A stretch of 64,000 bases of DNA from Atopsyche davidsoni (GCA_022113835.1 JAILWY010000028.1:4526001-4590000); one strand, 5' to 3'; positions 35,554-50,915 are shown, counted from the stretch's first letter. Numbers and translations are program-made. The notes: a model not told the origin generated them from the letters alone.

Positions 35554-38500
35554 TCGTAAACGAAAATTGGATTCGTTGCATTGAATTTGTACGAGGAAGT
35601 AAATTGAAGACAGTGTGTGGCTGTGACGCACGAAAACTCAGCGCATTCATAACCAGCATATTTGGTACAGGTCGGAATCCGCTATTATGCCTGCTCTCCT
35701 CGCGATTGTTCTCCGCCTATGCCAATGTGCCGCCACATAAAGAAATAAACAATTGTAAGTGGCAGTGCTTGGGCAAATGGTAGAACGCAAGCTCTCGAAT
35801 GTATATTTAACTATTTACTATGGAAAAAATATAAATTATTGTTTGTGAATTGTAACAATAATTGTTACTTTGAGTAGGCACAATATGTGTTCTGAAAAAT
35901 CAGGTAAATTTATAATAAATTTCTCAAAACATAGATGAAGTAAATTACGTGAAGTACTTTTAATATTAACGCATCAGAAAAAACTTATTTAACATGTATA
36001 AATATTATGCTAAGACAAATTAAACCTTTGCTTAAAGATTTTTTACATATTATTTTACTAAACCATACATGTAACAATACAAGATGTCTCCAAAGAATAC
36101 GTTTTAATTACGAACTCAGGCGGAAATGGTTACTGTTCAATGCGATGGATCCGATAATGTTTAAAATATTTATTATTTGATACTTATTTATAGTTTTATA
36201 AGTGTAAAAATTAAGTAATTCCACCCAATCTACCATTTCAAAGAAGAATATTTATAAAGTCGACGTGTAGACAGCCATATGTAATGTTTAAAACAATAAT
36301 TGACCTCTGCAGATGGAAAAGGACTAAGGAGACACCCCGTATCGTTAATTAGAAGTTCCTCTGAAATAAATAGACTGTACTTAGTGTAAGGTAGCAGAAA
36401 TTGCAATAAATTTAAATGTTTATATAAATAAATTTAAATATATAAATGTATAGAAACTATGGATATGATTTTAAACATCACAATCGATGAGATTTGTTGG
36501 TAGTAGCGGGAGTTGGGGTCGTGTAAGTGCTGGCGAGGGTTTGTCAATATTTCGGGGCAATCGTGAATGCATTCATCCTAGTCCATAAAAATATTACGAT
36601 TATTTTTAAACATAAATTTTTTTAAATCCCAAATTACCAAAAAGAGACTTCAAAAAAGATTGTCATATAATCATAAATTTCAGTTATATGTTTTCGTTAC
36701 TGTGCCATTATTTTACTTTGACAAACCTATTGTCGACCGAATTGCATCAAAACATTGACAAACAACGCCGAATTATACTATATTAGTAATCATCGTCACA
36801 AAGATAATTCTGAAATGATCTAAAAACATATACAGAGCACAACACGAAACCTAATTTTTATAATGCACTATGTTATACCGATACCTCTAAATGTAAAACT
36901 CATATCTGCCAATTGTGACGTTTGTGGTAATTTGTTATTTTCCCTTGTTAAACACTTAAAATCTACCAGATTCGAGGCCGAAGGCATTGAAACTTTTGCA
37001 TTTTTTTAGTTACGTAGCAGATCTTTAACTACGCATGGTGACGGTTGTGGCAAGTATTCAGAATGCAAAAACTAACTTGATTCACATGACGGGAAAGAAT
37101 ATTTAGTACGTTAGACCTTATCAAGGTGACGAAAGATCCCCGAAACAGACGGGTTGATATGCCGGGGAGTTTCCAGAGACTGAGGGGTGATATATGAACG
37201 TAGAGCCTTTTTTCAGCAGCGGTGGATAGACGCTGATAAAAACGACTAGTAATTTTATACTATTGAAAAAACAAACATTTAAAATGGATATAATATTCGA
37301 TTGCTAGTGTTACGCCATTCACCATGCATGTAAAAATTATTTATTACTTTTTTAGATTAATTATTGCAATATTTAATTTTTATAATATTGTAACATGTAG
37401 CCATTACACTTTCTGCGTACGCCGGAGAGTTAGAAGTTATTGGGGATGTCACGAGGAAAAATAATTTAGTAGAAGGAAAGTGTAGGATGTACTTAATATA
37501 TTTTTAAGGTGTAGAGATTATACTATTTATTACGTGTCATATATCTAAGGTGAAATCCCGAATTGACCAATCTCTTTCAACCGTAGAGATGTTATAGATG
37601 ACTTAATTTTTTCTGAATGTTTGTTTATCTTTGAGAGAGATAGAATTCGACGTTTCACGGCGAGCGGCGTATCCTGTAGTTATACAATCCCGTATTGTAA
37701 TTGTAAACTCGTTAACATAACGCTTCTTCTCTAGAATTGTATTTCCCTCCATCATTATATGCAGTGGTTTCCCATTTGCCTGCTGCACCCTAATACTACT
37801 AACACACTTAATAATAAATGGTTTGTGATATATTTTTACATAATCTAGAAATCTATATCATCTTAATCTCATTTCGTCCATAGACAATAATTAAAATGTC
37901 AAAAAATTAATTCTGCATACAAAATTTAAAAAAGCAGGAATTACTCGAATATTCAGTCTTACCGAAGCAAAAGCTTAAATTCAATGATTTAAATAGAAAG
38001 CCTTCCGAGAGAGATCAAAGCGTGAAGATCCTTGGATCCGAGGCTGCTCCTGGTTTATTTTCAATCTTAACTAGTTAACTGCGTTTGATGTGCTTACACG
38101 CCAATCCGATCAAGATCAACTTTTTTAACAAAGAATTCATAACTTCTTATTTAATCTAGAATATTCTGCAGCTAACATGCTAACATTTTAATATTTTAAA
38201 AGAGGACATATTGGAAGGTACGATCCCTGCATATTTATTAGTAACATAATATTAGTTCTTAGATCTTCACGCGAGAATGACTGTTTCAAGTTTACCCACT
38301 GAAAACCTAACCTCAATTAATGACAATGAAGTTTTACTAATCCTGATAAGTTACTAAATACAATTTTAATGTCTTAACAGGTTAATATATATTTTTCTAC
38401 GCAAAATAAAAAAAATAGATGTGATTTCTGAATTAATACTATAAAATTAGATCGCAGACGCTATAAATTGGATGCTATGTTAATTTTCAATAATTTCACG

Positions 38501-39301
38501 AAGCTTCATAAGCTTGTCGCTTATCTTTCGCGTAGTATTGGTTTTGTGGGATGTATATTATATTAAATGCGACTTTAAATCACATGTAATATTCTTCGAT
38601 TCCCTCCAAGACAAGGCAAAGTTTGTATGGAAGTGATTTCGTCAATTCGAGGACCTCTAATGTGAATAAATTTTTATAGAAATTTTTCTTTATCATAAAT
38701 TATCATTGATTTTGGAAATGAAACAATAAATATGTAAGAAAATAAATTAATTGTACGTCTACCTTGTAATAAAATGATATTCAGATTCCATTTATGTATT
38801 TGTAATAAAAAGAAAATAGTTTGATTTTTCTTTCGGCCGTAATGATGTTAGCACTTAATGACATCAATAAATTTACAGATCTATTAAAACTGTGCATATT
38901 TATTTAACCCCGATTCCTTCATCTTTATACACTCCCGACAAAAGAGAAACGATTGCATGCACACATGCATACACAATAATACTAGAACATACGGATGTTT
39001 TATTTTAATATTCTCAATCACAAATAAAGTTTACAATAAGCAATTCTATACTAACCCAACTGGAGTGCTATCGAATTCCTGGCTTTGGTGGCGTAGCGCC
39101 ACATCTGTACCACCTTGGCTCTCGAGTACTTGAATTGTTATATGCATGTGTGTAACTGATGTACCTGTAAGACACCAGGTCATCGTGGTTTACAAAAAAA
39201 AAATTGTAAAAAAATGTTTTTTTATATTTGAACGGACTCGTAAGTACAACTGGAAAATGTGATTCATAAAAATAATTGAATAAATTGGCAGCGCTTGTTG
39301 T
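35554..39301. other. Spacer between PLA2 and RPB8
   Basis: 3.7 kb of AT-rich DNA with fewer obvious repeats than elsewhere. No coding frame or RNA gene seen. Confidence 0.5.
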
Positions 39302-40840
<1,539 letters not shown>

Positions 40841-42413
40841 TTATGAGAATCAGAGTTTAGACTTCACACGGCTTCTGCGACACTCAACTAAACACGCACA
40901 TTGAAAAAATCAAAATACTATAACTTGAACACTGAAACGTGATTTATTTTCGTTATCTATAATACATTAAGACGGACGCAAAACAGCGCGCACCGAAAAA
41001 GCACGACGCTATAATTTTGACAGCAAATATGGAACACCATAGACAATATGGCTGTTGTGCTGTGATATTCTCTATAGTCTCTGGTTAAGTGCTTGCTGCT
41101 GACGGATAGTAGAGCTGGAAATATACAAATAATATCAAAACAATAATATTAATTTAATAAAAAGCATTAAAAAAATAAAAAAAACATTACTTCATATCAT
41201 TATACACAAGTTACAAATTTAAAATAAATAAAAAAATAATTAAAAAAAATATTTAAACTATATACAATTATATAAAAAAATATTTACATAAAATTATCGA
41301 AAAAAAAAAATTAAGCGTATAAGTAAAATAATTAATTCACTCCCACTGCTGTAATATTTTTTTTACATATAATTAAATGAATTTTATATTTAGCATAGTC
41401 TCAAACCAAATCACAGTATATTTCTTCATAGCGTTGCCTGTAACAGAAAAAACAGATGGCAATCCCAGCACGATTTTAATTAAATACAATTTATAATTGC
41501 AACTTTACATGAGTACAATCCCTTTTTTTAATTTTAAATAATAGATATGCAATAACATCTAGTATTATTTTTCTGTTGGTTGCGTAGTATTTAAAGATCA
41601 GGACCTGTCGCTTTATTGATTATTATAGACCTTCAACCCTTTCATTCTTTTGCAGCTTTCACGCCATTTTCATGAGTGGTTTGATCCATTTTATTGAAAC
41701 GCGATCTTTCACTGCTTATTTTCAGCACACTGCATTGGTTTTTCATTACGACTAGTGACATGAGAATGCTGCTAATATAAATCATTTATATTATTATATA
41801 AGCTCTACCAAATACTATACAAATTTCATATTGCCTATAAATTTGTTCAAGACATTTTTGGGTTAAATACAAAAAACAGGCACAGCTTCAAATTAAAGCA
41901 TTGCAAAACCAAAATAAACCCTAATCAATATATTCCGCATTTAGTAATGAGATATTTGGAAACATATACAATTAATAATATGTATTACTCAAAAGGAATG
42001 AATTGATAAAACCATTATAAGAGTTGAAGTTCAAATGTATATAAAACCATTTTTGAAAGTTGTGTTATTAAATATTTTAGCTGAATATTAAAACGTTGTG
42101 AGTTTTCTCTAAGCCTTGTTATTAAAGCGTAACAAAACCACACAAATAGCGATGTTGTGTAAAACTCAAAACTATACCATTACGTGGTTTGCAACTAACT
42201 AGATTCTAACCACTTTAACGATCACGTTCATAGTTTCAGGATTATCAAAGCAGCCTACACACGTAGCAACACAGCCGACAATCGAAAGGCAACTAACCAA
42301 CAGCATTATTTAAAAAAATTATATAGTTATGCTTAAGTAAACCATTTCACTGTATGTATTGGGATTTTGTACCATCACACCCGAGGAATCGATTGCCTTA
42401 ATATTATATAAAG

Positions 42414-42537
42414 CAGGGGTGGTCAAGCGCACAACTCTGATTAATAAATCTTTTTTTGGACTTTCAATTACATGTTTTCTTATGATGATTTATTCCTTGT
42501 AAGCTGTCTGTAGTGATCAAAAGTTTTCCCACCCCTG
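42414..42537. mobile_element. Short hAT-like MITE
   Basis: 124 bp with ends CAGGGGTGGTCAAGCG and, reversed, CAGGGGTGGGAAAACTTTTG. No matching flanking duplication seen. Confidence 0.45.
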
Positions 42538-42557
42538 CTATGGAGAATATATAAATA

Positions 42558-42960
42558 CTAGAAATGTTGTCCGTCACAGAATGATTTTGAGTTATTAATG
42601 ATGTGATTAATAATTTCTAACGCAATTTCGATAAAAAAAATAAAATTGGTACTTGTGTCAAGCTGACATAACCTGAAAATTTCTAAGAAGCATCAAAATT
42701 TGTTTTTTTGTAAAAGTTCTAAATTTGAAATTCTCGCGGTGAACAATAAAATCCTATAATTCGTACATATTGAAACTCGCTAAAGCATATTAAATTAGTT
42801 TATGAATAAAAATATTATCCTATCGTCTTGAAAGTCGGCACATAACTGCGGAAAAACTTGCTGAACTTACGTGCAAAAAATCACCGTTGTATCTTCTAAG
42901 ATATTCTATAGAGAAGCAAAAAATGAAACATACACACACAATGGCTATTATTATAATAGA
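42558..42960 (-). mobile_element. Helitron-like element, copy 3
   Basis: Same family as 3534-3867. The 3' end is preserved (rc ...CATTTCTAG|T) and the CA-rich segment near the other end is present. Confidence 0.55.
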
Positions 42961-45603
42961 AGATTGTATAGTATAATTTGCTGCTGGCGTGAATCGATTA
43001 TCTAAAAATAATATTAACGAATTTGCCCAAACGTTGTAAAGGTAATGTGCGAACCACCCTTGGGCCATTGAAATAATGGTAATTTATTGTTGTGCGTTAT
43101 TATTAGCAGCTCATTACAAAGCTCGCGGGGTACAAAGCGCACACTCGAGCTGGCTCCATCCCCATCCAACCCTCGCCATCCCCCTCCGCGTGCATATTGC
43201 CCGCATTCCACCTGCAGCCCGTCTCCCCTAGGGTTGGAGCAGAAACGGAAACAACCACACCCCCCCCCTCGATTTACACGGTACTTTATTTGCACGGTCT
43301 TTAAAATATGCGATTGGGCGTGTATCAACTTCTGGGTTGCAGAGACACCCCGGCGAAGAGACGTCTGAAGTCATCCGTGATGACTCGAATTAAGAAAAAA
43401 ATTGGGTAGTCATTTTTTATATAAAATAACTAGAACCTTAAAAAAAATTAAAAGGGCTGTGACCGGTTTCAATGTGTCCATTTCCCAATTTAAAAAGGAC
43501 ACCCAAATGCTTCCAGATCAGTCTAAACTTCAATCGGGAAAACGCATATTTATCACATTAAAAATTAATTTATAATAAATAAAAAAAATATTATCCGTAG
43601 AAGAAGGGATACATCTAACTTTTAGCATTGATTTTTTTTCTATTGGTTTAGTAGATTTTTCGCAAAAAATTATCAAAAAACCCGAAAATGGACCCACCAG
43701 AGGATCACTAAAATACATGTTTATATTTGTTTCCATGATTTTCAAGATGCATTTAGTTTTATTTGAAAAAAAAAAATTACGCATATTATTTAGTTTTCGA
43801 TATACACGATTTTACGTATAAAATTCTACGATTTCGATTTACACGGTTTTCCAAGGATCTTCAGTGTAAATCGGGGGATAGGTGTACTTGATAATACGCG
43901 AAAAGCTTTTCATGTTATAAGTGGGTTTGTATTCTTTGATCTTGGGGTTTATTGGATGATATGCTTTGTAGTGTCAGTGTCTTCAGACGTTTCAGTCCCG
44001 GTACCGGGGGCACCTTTAGAGATTTTCTGAAGGTGATGATATGAACATTTTTTTATAAAAACAATACGATGAGAAAAATATCAGGCGTGGGGCGTTTTAA
44101 TGCCCACCCTGGTACGTCTCTTGCATTTTTCAATTTTTTTGCTATTTGCGTCACAGGGAAATTATAGAAAATATACAGTAAATATTTTTTTCGCTTAATC
44201 GTAATTTGACAAAGTTGTAATTCCTAAAAGTATAAGGTTTTTTTTTGGGCTTGTTTTTGGAAATACTAAGCATTGCCTAGTGCAGCTGTTTTTTTCAGGG
44301 AAAAAGAGGCATTGGAAGGTGAAAGATAACATGGATGCAGGATTTGAGTCAGAGGAATACAGCCTGATTATTATAATTAGCCTTGGATAGATGAGATGGT
44401 CACCAACCTGCTCCGAGGAGAGGCACCTGAAAAATCGGATTACATAGATCGTACACTTTTAAATTTTTTTTTATCACTTCGTGTCACGATCGCGTGAGTT
44501 TCCAGACTCTGTCCCATCACTAGCGCTGAGGGAATGACGTGACATCTTTCAGCGGGGAGCGGCCGATACAAATGTTCGGTGATTTATCCGCCAAATAAAA
44601 ATACCCCTCCCCTTAAGGCGCCGTGAATAAAGAGACTACCCGGTGAACTGTTGGCGGATCTAATTAGATTGCACCCCATTAATAACAAGTATAAATAATA
44701 ACAAACGCTTGGAAACAAATTTGTGACCAAAATCCACCTGCTGGTTATTATTATTTCCATAACCTAATTGTATAAAAAAAAAATTTAAATAACAAAATTT
44801 TTAGCGTAATTGAATCACTTTGTATGAAATTCGTATTTTTCTTGTTTTTTTTGCCTCGGTTTCGTGGGTATTCAGTCGCTTCAAGATTGCTGAGTATCAC
44901 AGCACTTTGAGCTCTAAAATATACAGTAATTTCAAATAAAATAAAGCACCCCTGAGGAATAAGTCTTTTATCAAAGTTTACTGTGATTTTAAGCTCATTG
45001 CGCGTATCTTGGGGCCTTCTCGTTGAAATATTCTGAACTTGGAAGTTTACTTCTTGTAAATCAAACGTAGATCAACACCTCGTAAGGTCGTAGACGAGCT
45101 GGAGCTGGAAGAAGGAACAGTGAAATGAAATGGTCACCGACTGCCCATGACGAGAGGCACTCAATAGTTTGTTTATCCCGCAATACGCAAGCGCTCTCTC
45201 TCAATTATCGTCCCCGAAACGAGTAATAATAATATTCAATTAAATATATCAAACGAGTTTCTTTCTGTCCCGTCTACCATGATCATTGCACGAGGTATTT
45301 ATATTAGGCTGGCGGTGTTTGGAGAGCGCCTGCGGTGCTGTCGCCTGTGGAATGCCTGTGAAGTCGGCGCTAGGTGCCGGTGCTCTCGACAAAAGAGCAA
45401 CCCTCCCTCCATCCCTCCATCCCATCATCCCTCCATCCCTCCACTCACCCCCAGCTGCCACCCTCGCTTCATGAGCCAATCGAGACACAGGCCCGCATCG
45501 CAAGTTTATTCAATAATTTAAAAAAACATTGTTTCTTGTACTACTTCTGGGCTCCGGCCACTAGCGCAAATCTTTCTTCTTCCAATGCCCGTTTTTCCTT
45601 TCC

Positions 45604-46260
45604 CACATTCTGTCCATGACTTTTCGCCAACCCATGGTCTCTGAAGGATTCTTCTGTACAGCCACATGTCTTCGCACAGTGAACATTCGATGAATCTCCA
45701 TCGAGATTTCAGGATCTCTTGAGTATAGTACTTTTTATGCTCTCAATCCTCACTTCAATTTCCTGGTCAGTATCCCAGTTTCTCATTCAACCAGCTGCCT
45801 AAGATGCCATACTAACTGACTAAGAATGTAGCCAAAATAGGAGATCTTCAGCTTCGTTATGAGCTCCCGCATTCTGTCCATGACTTTTCGCCAACCCATG
45901 GCATCTGAAGGATTCTTCTGTACAGCCACATGTCTTCGCACAGTGAACATTTGGTGAATCTCCATCGAGATTTCAGGATCTCTTGAGTATCGTACTTTTT
46001 CGTGCTCTCAATCCTCACTTCAATTTCCTGGTCAGTATCCCAGTTTCTCATTCAACCAGCTGCCTAAGATGCCATACTAACTGACTAAAAATGTAGCCAA
46101 AATAGGAGATCTTCAGCTTCGTTATGAGCTCCCGCATTCTGTCCATGACTTTTCGCCAACCCATGGTATCTGAAGGATTCTTCTGTACAGACACATGTCT
46201 TCGCACAGTGAACATTTGGTGAATCTCAATCCTCACTTCAATTTCCTGGTCACCTGCCTA
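45604..46260 (-). repeat. Tandem LINE fragment, two and a half units of about 264 bp
   Basis: Repeat starts at about 45606, 45870 and 46135 (CATTCTGTCCATGACTTTTC). On the minus strand the units read WLYRRILQMPWVGEK and KISYFGYI, matching the C-terminal region of non-LTR reverse transcriptases (WLYRRILK..., YFGHI). A piece of dead LINE has been tandemly amplified. Confidence 0.7.
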
Positions 46261-47971
46261 AATACCTGAATCTTTTAATTAGATATTACTGAAAATGTGA
46301 TGTCTTGTCGTACTCTTCAGCGCCTGGATTACTCCGTGGGATTCCCATCTTCCTTTAGGGTCAAGGTCGTTTCAGCGAATGATATGACTCTGTCCCAGGC
46401 TCTATGCTTTGTAGAGTGTTTTGGGACCATCTTCACCTTCACCAAGCAGCAAAGCACCCATGAAACCAAACCAACTCATAACTTTGCTCATTGTGTTTTG
46501 GGGTTTTTCCGATGAATTCTAGTAATATTTTTTTTTTATTCATTGATATAAATCGTGATTTAATATTGAATATGATTGGGTTAAGGGTTGGTTGAGGCCT
46601 GGCGGTGCCCCTGTGGTCCCTCAGTTGCCCCCTCGGTTTTTAATCTGTCCCCTAATGTCCCTTTAAATTAATTATTACGCCATGACCCCCGCCCGCCCAT
46701 TGTCCTCTCTCACTTACGGGGAGCCATGAACAACCAGCCGCGACGCCTGCCTTGGAGCTCCCACTCTACCAACTCCAAAAACTCAATAATTATAATGAAA
46801 TTAAATAAATTTAAATTAAAGCTTAAATTATAATTAAAATTAAAGCCTCAAAACATGTAATTTTAATAAAAAAAAACCATTTTGCGATATTGCAAAGAAA
46901 GAAAACTCCTGACGATGGTACAAAAGCATGAGGTGTTTTTTTTTTGGACATACGAGTATTTTCCTTCAGCTGAGCGTCTAAGGAGAAATCAAAGAAAATA
47001 TAATCATTGGAAGGAGAAGTCTAGAGTACAAGACTGAGAAGAAGTATACTTCATATAAAAAAAATAATATATATAAATATATTTTTTTACTTGGATGTCT
47101 AAGGTTTTTAAAGCGCAAAGTGGTTATTGTAAATTTAATTTATCATTCAGCTTGGAGTTGGGGGCTGCTTTAGGCCCTCGTAACAATCGCGGGGGATTCC
47201 AGTTTGATGTTTATTCTATGTATTTAACTTTATGATTAATTTTTATTACATATTATCTGCTAATTGCTTCCCAGCTCGGTTTCCAAATTAAATTGGACCG
47301 AATCATTGTGACATTGTTTGCCCCTGCATTATTATCCCAACAAAATATACGCCGGCAGCGATTCACAATAACTTTGTGTATTTTAATTTAATTTATATAT
47401 TTATATAAATTTATATATATATATATATATATGTCAAAATTTACTATAAAATATATTTTATTGTTTACGTGTTCTCGTTGTATAACTGAGGTCTTATCCC
47501 CATCACAGTACCCCCATTAGATTAAAACACTGAAACGCGCCTTTTTATTGTATTCACGTCGGCTTTGTTATTCTTTACAGTGTTAATTTTTTTTACACGA
47601 AACGAAATTGATTTAAAAATAAATAAATAAGAGTACGGCTAGCAATATTGAGAAAATCAAATAAAAATTCATATTGTTCACGTGGTGAGCATTTCGGATT
47701 TGCCACGCACCCGAGGGCTGAGCGGATCCAATTGTACATCAGGGTGCGTTTTTTTTATAAAATAGATCACAATATATGTATAAAATAAGTATTTAATAAA
47801 AAAAAATGTATAAAAAACTTCCAACCCTTAGCTATTATAAAATAAAACTGCTGTAAGTAATATAAAAAAAAAAAACACTGTGCATAGTAAACGCTGCCCC
47901 AAGGTAAAAATGCAAATGACTGCTTCTCATAAAACGCTTAAAATATGTACGATTTAAAAATATATAGTCAG

Positions 47972-48030
47972 GTCGTCAGTCGGCAACAATGAGGCTGATA
48001 AGGAACACGTGTTTTGAGCCATTTATCCAA
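47972..48030 (+). promoter_or_regulatory. E-box module, copy 1
   Basis: CAGTCGGCAACAA is followed 29 bases on by GGAACACGTGTTT (palindromic CACGTG at 48006-48011) and then a CATTTATCC block. The same module recurs at 48461-48518 in reverse and at 51612-51675. A 53-codon frame beginning MRFIFSSL lies downstream at 48208-48369, but it lacks a convincing signal peptide. Confidence 0.4.
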
Positions 48031-48207
48031 CCCTTATACGAACATGAAGTACCATTCAGTATATCGTATTACTTGTGAAGATTGTTTGGGAAACGTAATG
48101 TGTTCTGAGAGATGTATATAAATATATTGTGGCATTATTGTATGGATTAATTTTTTTAATTTTAATATTGTGTGCAGTATAATTTTCAGTCGAGGCGCAT
48201 CCTTGCG

Positions 48208-48369
48208 ATGAGATTCATTTTTTCTTCTTTAAACCAGACCAATGCTAAACCAACCGCGAGCACAGAGCGCGAGCTGCCAGGTCCGAATTTATCAAATTTA
48301 ATTAGTTTTAATTTATTATTTGATGCTAAAAAATTGTACAACTCATTGTATGTAAAATTTACATTCTGA
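48208..48369 (+). CDS. Possible small 53-codon gene or pseudogene
   Basis: A short frame starts MRFIFSSLNQTNAKPT, 20 bases after an attttcag acceptor-like site and about 200 bases after an E-box module. Position and M-R start resemble the two small secreted peptide genes, but the N-terminus is too short and polar for a signal peptide. It could be a decayed paralogue or chance. Confidence 0.2.
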   Translation: MRFIFSSLNQTNAKPTASTERELPGPNLSNLISFNLLFDAKKLYNSLYVKFTF

Positions 48370-48460
48370 AATAATGCATTTTTATATATTTCACGTCTCC
48401 AATTGGTAAATATCTGTGTTTGATCAAAATGCATGCACATGCTTGTGGCTATCAGAATCG

Positions 48461-48518
48461 ATAGCCGAACAGTAAAACACGTGTCCCTAGCCGCATTATT
48501 GTTGCCGACTGGTGACCA
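48461..48518 (-). promoter_or_regulatory. E-box module, copy 2 (inverted)
   Basis: Read on the minus strand this gives CAGTCGGCAACAA, 28 bases to CACGTG (48478-48483) and a diverged downstream block. With copy 1 it forms a pair of inverted ends about 550 bases apart, so a foldback transposon is an alternative to a regulatory reading. Confidence 0.35.
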
Positions 48519-49342
48519 GGTGGAGTTTATTTTTTATCACTGATAGTAATACAACATTATAGAAAGCATGGCTCACCATTGCATACAGTAGATATACAAT
48601 AACTACCCTTAGCAGAGGTATAAATTATTTTTAATTTTTTTAAAACAGATTTCGTTTCAAAGTCTGCCCCTGGTTAAAAGAGATTTTCTTTTACATGGGG
48701 GATAAACGAGATTTTTTATATCAAATTTTAATATGAGATTATATCATTTTTACAATTCTGTTTCGTTTATTGTTTTTGATTGCCCGAGAGAGTCGAAACA
48801 CACATTTTATTTAACTTTGCAAGTAGAGGGAGGACATGAATAATTTAAAACAGTATTGAGGTTTGTAGTTGAGCTTATATTCATTTGTAAATCAAAAATA
48901 AAATACAACACTGTATACTTAGTCTCAATGGGTTTTGTATTGCGATTGAAATTTTCGCTCCGTTATTGAGTCACGGCGGTTGTAAGAAAAGGAGGTGTTT
49001 ATTGAGCAATAATAAAAATATGGATAAGTAGTCTCCTTGTGTACATGTGAAGGCATTGTCTAACTGTCGTTTAATGGGGGTTGATTTATCTGTACAATTA
49101 TCTGCTTTATTCTGTCAACCGTGGCATGATCGCTCCGCACCCCATACCACCCCCATTGTCGTTTCTTTGCAGGGGCGCTCCGTGGTGACTCGCAATATTT
49201 CTCCATAGTAAACCATGACAGAATATCACATATGAATTTTTTTTAAATATTTATGACCCACTGTGGTTCAATTGGATACACCGCCAGGTCACGATAACCA
49301 CGTAGTATATGTTGAAATATCAAATGATTTGTACTGTCGAAA

Positions 49343-49752
49343 GGCCCCGATGATGATCACAGCTTTGATCTTGGGTATTATAATAGATGTGTGTGTTGTT
49401 GATTGCCTTGTTAAAATGATGCGATGTTCAAAATGCTTTTCGGGTGTGACGTCACGTGATTATCCAGTTACTGCCGTGTGGCCCTGATGATGATGATGAT
49501 GATCACAGCTTTGTTCTTGGGTATTATAATAGATGTGTGTGTTGTTGATTGCCGTGTTAAAATGATGCGGTGTTCAAAATGCTTTTCGGGTGTGACGTCA
49601 CGCGATTGTCCAGTTACTGTCGCGAGGCCCTGATGATGATGACGATGATCACAGCTTTGATCTTGGGTATTATAATAGATGTGTGTTGCTGATTGCCTTG
49701 TTAAAATGATGCGGTGTTCAAAATGCTTGTCGGGTGTGACGTCACGACGCGT
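49343..49752. repeat. Tandem array of three 146-bp units, each with a full CRE
   Basis: Units contain GATCACAGCTTTG (at 49355, 49501, 49647), ATAATAGATGTGTGT and GGGTGTGACGTCACG. The CRE palindrome TGACGTCA occurs at 49447-49454, 49593-49600 and 49737-49744. A GATGAT microsatellite varies between units. Confidence 0.85.
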
Positions 49753-50019
49753 CCCTGTCGCGTCTATTTATTGTAACAATAATCTCCGCGTTGTCACCGG
49801 CGAGAATGCGAGTTCCCCCTATTAAAAATGCAATATATCCCGAAATGATTAATCCTTTGTAGCTGGCAACACAGTCGGGGGGGGGGAGGAGGGGGGGGCT
49901 CGAGTGGCCGCGGAGGGCAACACCGCTTATTGTTTTTTAATGGCGACCGCGAATCGCAAATCGGAAGGAGAGCCGGAAAAATGGCCATCGCTTTCAGTGC
50001 CTCAAAAGCCACGAAATAA

Positions 50020-50470
50020 ATGTAGTATATGCCATATTAATATATCCTCCCTGCTTTCCGCGTTATAATGCTTTAAGTACCCTGAGCGTGCGTATAGGAT
50101 CGGTAATAGGGAATGATTGTGGAGAGATGTGGAGGCTCCTGGTATTTTTTTCTGTAGTTTCTCCTTAGAAAAACATGACCGCTGGCTCAGCATATGCTCA
50201 GTGAAATGGTCGCCAACCTCCTCTGAGGAGAGGCACAAGATGAAGAAGATTTTATTTATGTTTCTTCTTAAAAGTTTTTTTAGTCTCCGAGTCAATATTC
50301 AAGGCATTGCTGCTGTCCAATAGCATTGTTATACAATCGTTTCCTTACAAAGCTCTGGTTTTTAGATCTGATACAATAGCAAAGCCCCCCGCTTCTATAA
50401 CACATCCAAGCCCTTTGATCCATTACCGATCCTTCGCATGCGTTTAGGGCACAGAATAGCAGCCATCCAA
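50020..50470. repeat. Interspersed retroelement fragments
   Basis: GTACCCTGAGCGTGCGTATA and GAATGATTGTGGA(G/A)(A/G)GATGTGGA recur at 58598-58670. CCAATAGCATT.TATA.AATC and CATTACCGATCCTT recur at 57611-57745. A LINE-type tail, CCTCCTCTGAGGAGAGGCAC, sits at 50218. Confidence 0.5.
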
Positions 50471-50753
50471 GCAGAAAGAGTATATGTGTATTCAAACATG
50501 CTTCATGTGACAATTTATATCTATATCTCAAATATATGATATTTTGAATAAGTAAAACACTTGAGAAAATTTTTCACAAAAACACTTCAAATTTGATTAT
50601 AAATTATTACAGTTTTTATTTTAAGTAGAAGAGAATATTTGAAATATAATATTTTATAGTATTGCTTATATATATATTTTTTATATATACGTGTAAATTT
50701 TGTGAAAATATTAAGAAAGACAGGTTCTTGTGTGCGTGTCTTCAATGTGGATC

Positions 50754-50915
50754 TTAAACCTCATCGTTGTCGAGAGGGTCCATGGTGGACGATGGGTCCG
50801 CCTCATCCATGGGGAACTTGAAGTCTTCCGTGATGAGGAGCGGGAAGCTGTCGTCTGCCCTGCAGACCCACACCATGACCAGCAGAGCAGCGAAAAAGAG
50901 ATGCATCAACCTCAT
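50754..50915 (-). CDS. 53-aa acidic secreted peptide, unrecognised
   Basis: This short gene is on the minus strand. The ATG lies one base after a splice acceptor (tttatgtttcag). Residues 1-20 are a typical signal peptide (MRLMHLFFAALLVMVWVCRA), with likely cleavage after Arg-Ala. The mature part of about 33 residues is acidic, with no cysteine, and ends DPLDNDEV before TAA. A minus-strand AATAAA lies at 50615-50620. A strong donor (CAG|GTAAGT, exon end at 51235) upstream gives a 318-base intron between a noncoding first exon and the coding exon. The family is not recognised. It could be a secreted effector or a defence, venom or gland peptide. The signal peptide and splice structure make a real gene likely. 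Confidence 0.65.
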   Translation of the reverse strand: MRLMHLFFAALLVMVWVCRADDSFPLLITEDFKFPMDEADPSSTMDPLDNDEV

